Assembly (NCBI GenBank): GCA_021404785.1 | Contig: QWHH01000003.1 | Coordinates: 1-64,000, forward strand | Direction: 5' to 3' | Length of the DNA stretch: 64,000 nucleotides | DNA from: Lysobacterales bacterium PRO7 | GTDB lineage: Bacteria; Pseudomonadota; Gammaproteobacteria; Xanthomonadales; Rhodanobacteraceae | Shown: piece after piece, positions 61,832 through 64,000 of the stretch | Numbering within the stretch: the first letter of the stretch is position 1 | How the letters are laid out: the number at the start of each line of letters is the position of its first letter | Translations under genes and position numbers: made by a program | Notes under the pieces: generated by a model | What the model was told of the DNA's origin: nothing | Databases searched by the model: none | Seen by the model: the letters and a program-made list of their open reading frames with translations, nothing else

Positions 61832-64000
61832 ATGTCGCGTCCCAAGCTCGTCCTGATCGATGGCTCCGGCTATCTGTACCGCGCCTTCCACGCGCTGCCG
61901 CCGCTCGCCAATCGCATGGGCGAGCCGACCGGCGCGCTGTTCGGCGTTTTCAACATGCTGCGCACGACGTTGAAGGAAAAACCCGCGCATGTCGCTTTCG
62001 TTGCGGACGCATCCGGACCGACATTCCGCGACGCAATCTTCGAACAATACAAGGCGCATCGCCCGCCGATGCCGGACGACCTGCGTGCACAGGTCGATCC
62101 GATGCTGGAACTGGTCGGCGCACTGGGTTTCCCGATCCTGCGCGTGGCGGGAGTCGAAGCCGATGACGTGATCGGCACGCTCGCCGTGCAGGCGGCGGCG
62201 CAAGATATCGACGTGGTCGTGTCCACCGGCGACAAGGACCTGGCGCAACTGGTAAACGAACGCATCACGCTCGTCAACACGATGACGAATTCGACTCTGA
62301 ATCCGGAAGGCGTGGTGGCGAAGTTCGGCGTGCGCCCGGACCAGATCGTGGATTACCTCGCCCTGGTCGGCGACAGTGCGGACAACATCCCCGGCGTGCC
62401 CAAGTGCGGCCCGAAGACCGCGGCGAAATGGCTGGGCGAATACGGCTCGCTCGATGCCATCGTCGCGAACGCGGACAAGATCAGCGGCAAGATCGGCGAA
62501 TCCCTGCGCGCCGCACTGCCGCAACTGCCGATGTCGCGCCAGTTGGCGACGATCAAGACCGATGTGGAATTGGACGTAAAGCCATCCGGGCTGGCATTCC
62601 ACGATCCGGATACGCAAAAACTGCGTGCGTTGTACTCGCGCTATGAATTCAAGGCGGCGTTGCGGGAACTGGATGCGAAAGAAGGTCCCGCCGAAACCGG
62701 ACCAGCGTCGCAAGCCGTCGCGCATGGGTCAGCAGAATCCGCACCGGCGCAACCGGCAAATCGGAGTTACGATCTCGTCCTCACGCAGGATCACTTCGAC
62801 GCCTGGCTGGAAAAACTTCGTGCTGCGCCGTTGATCTGCATCGATACCGAAACAACAAGTCTTGATCCGATGCGCGCGGAAGTCGTCGGCGTGTCGTTTT
62901 CGGTTGAGCCCGGTCATGCGGCGTACGTTCCCGTCGCGCACGACTATCCCGGCGCGCCGGCGCAGTTGTCGCGCGATGCGGTACTCACTGCGCTCAAACC
63001 GCTGCTGCAAGATGCGCAAAAACCCAAGCTGGGCCAGCACGCCAAGTACGACATGAACGTGTTGTCCAACTACGGCATCGCCGTCCGCGGCGTGCGTTTC
63101 GACTCCATGCTCGAATCCTACGTGCTCAATTCTTCCGGCAACCGCCACGACATGGATTCGCTGGCGAAAAAATATCTTGGCGTCGACACCATCCACTACG
63201 AAGACGTGGCCGGAAAAGGCGCGAAACAGATTTCGTTCGCGCAGGTGGACGTGCTGCGCGCAGCCGAGTACTCCGCCGAGGACGCCGACATCACCCTGCG
63301 CCTGCATCAGGCGTTGTGGCCGAAACTTGATGCCGAGCCGAAGCTGCAAAAGGTGTTCGACGAGATCGAGATGCCGCTGGTACCCGTGCTTGCGCGCATG
63401 GAGCAGACCGGCGTACTGATTGATGCAGCCAAGCTGAAACAGCAGAGCAGCGAACTTGGCAAGCGCATGCTGGAAATCCAGCAACAGGCATTCGCGATCA
63501 CCGGGCGCAACTTCAACATGGATTCGCCGAAACAGTTGCAGGCGCTGCTGTACGAAGAACTGAAACTGCCGGTGTCGATCAAGACGCCGACCGGCCAACC
63601 TTCCACGAATGAAGAAGCGCTTGAAGGCTTGGCCGATCAACACGAACTACCGCGCCTGATCCTCGACTACCGCACTCTGGCGAAGTTGCGCTCGACGTAC
63701 ACCGACAAGCTGCCGGAAGCGGTAAATCCGCGCACGGGGCGCGTGCACACGAGCTATCACCAAGCGGTCGCGGCGACAGGACGGCTATCGTCGAACGATC
63801 CGAACTTGCAGAACATTCCGATTCGCACCGAAGAAGGCCGGCGCATCCGCCAAGCCTTTGTCGCGCCGTCGGGATTCAAGATACTCGCCGCCGACTACTC
63901 GCAGATCGAGCTGCGCATCATGGCGCATCTATCCGGCGATGCCGGCCTGCTCGCGGCGTTCCACGGCGGGCAGGATGTGCACCGCGCTACCGCGTCAGAA
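61832..64000 (+). CDS. polA: DNA polymerase I, 5' part (runs off the window)
   Basis: The frame starts at ATG 61832 and is open for 723 codons to the window edge. It holds the 5'-3' exonuclease domain (LVLIDGSGYLYRAFHALPP; the acidic VADASGPTFRD and STGDKDLAQLV), an intact 3'-5' exonuclease (Exo I CIDTETTSLDP, Exo II GQHAKYDMN, Exo III YSAEDADITL) and the start of the polymerase domain, including motif A LAADYSQIELRIMAHLSGD. About 200 C-terminal residues, with motifs B and C, lie outside the window. It is complete as far as it goes, not a pseudogene. Confidence 0.97.
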   Translation, partial: MSRPKLVLIDGSGYLYRAFHALPPLANRMGEPTGALFGVFNMLRTTLKEKPAHVAFVADASGPTFRDAIFEQYKAHRPPMPDDLRAQVDPMLELVGALGFPILRVAGVEADDVIGTLAVQAAAQDIDVVVSTGDKDLAQLVNERITLVNTMTNSTLNPEGVVAKFGVRPDQIVDYLALVGDSADNIPGVPKCGPKTAAKWLGEYGSLDAIVANADKISGKIGESLRAALPQLPMSRQLATIKTDVELDVKPSGLAFHDPDTQKLRALYSRYEFKAALRELDAKEGPAETGPASQAVAHGSAESAPAQPANRSYDLVLTQDHFDAWLEKLRAAPLICIDTETTSLDPMRAEVVGVSFSVEPGHAAYVPVAHDYPGAPAQLSRDAVLTALKPLLQDAQKPKLGQHAKYDMNVLSNYGIAVRGVRFDSMLESYVLNSSGNRHDMDSLAKKYLGVDTIHYEDVAGKGAKQISFAQVDVLRAAEYSAEDADITLRLHQALWPKLDAEPKLQKVFDEIEMPLVPVLARMEQTGVLIDAAKLKQQSSELGKRMLEIQQQAFAITGRNFNMDSPKQLQALLYEELKLPVSIKTPTGQPSTNEEALEGLADQHELPRLILDYRTLAKLRSTYTDKLPEAVNPRTGRVHTSYHQAVAATGRLSSNDPNLQNIPIRTEEGRRIRQAFVAPSGFKILAADYSQIELRIMAHLSGDAGLLAAFHGGQDVHRATASE

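Overview
The window is a GC-rich bacterial chromosome segment, most likely from a gammaproteobacterium of the order Lysobacterales (Xanthomonadales), in or near Rhodanobacteraceae/Xanthomonadaceae. Grounds are gene order (algZ-algR-hemC; fmt-rsmB-DUF4390-ntrY; def/LysM/dprA/topA/tsaC; DUF2782 beside polA), an Arg/Gly-rich Rho, RhlB next to type II secretion genes, and a GspE lacking the usual zinc-binding cysteines. This is inference from protein content and synteny; no 16S gene is present.

Bases 1-6067 hold a sedentary chromosomal integron. An integron integrase gene (intI, + strand) lies at the right, with attI beside it, and ten complete gene cassettes plus one partial cassette run leftward on the minus strand, separated by ten near-identical 90-91 bp attC sites. 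Most cassette genes encode small lipoproteins or membrane proteins. One cassette is bicistronic (merC plus a GDCCVxC-type cysteine protein). Two cassettes are diverged copies of each other and carry no convincing gene.

Bases 6071-25800 carry core and metabolic genes: an S9 peptidase, a carboxylesterase, algZ-algR-hemC, a DUF481 outer-membrane protein, and an overlapping four-gene operon for a membrane-anchored molybdopterin oxidoreductase. The operon resembles sulfite dehydrogenase SoeABC and has an SLC13-type permease embedded in it. It is followed by a WYL regulator with a patatin, a TDT-family permease, a fosmidomycin-resistance-like MFS pump, rho and trxA. Two copies of an 87-bp inverted-repeat element (9364-9450 and 25379-25465) lie between genes.

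Bases 26020-37502 carry rhlB, a partial type II secretion operon (gspC-gspD-gspE only), a FitAB/VapBC-like toxin-antitoxin pair, an uncharacterised envelope gene pair, a VOC protein, and a Rieske oxygenase coupled to a two-component system whose kinase has a degenerate ATP-binding domain.

Bases 37619-64000 carry a CAT-anticodon tRNA (probably tRNA-Ile2), rpoD, dtd, a lipid A-type acyltransferase, a glycosyltransferase/TPR/patatin/3-hydroxybutyrate dehydrogenase run, and ntrX separated from ntrY by two glycosyltransferase genes. Then follow DUF4390, rsmB, fmt and def, LysM, dprA, topA, tsaC, an AMP-dependent ligase, DUF2782 and the first 723 codons of polA, which runs off the right edge.
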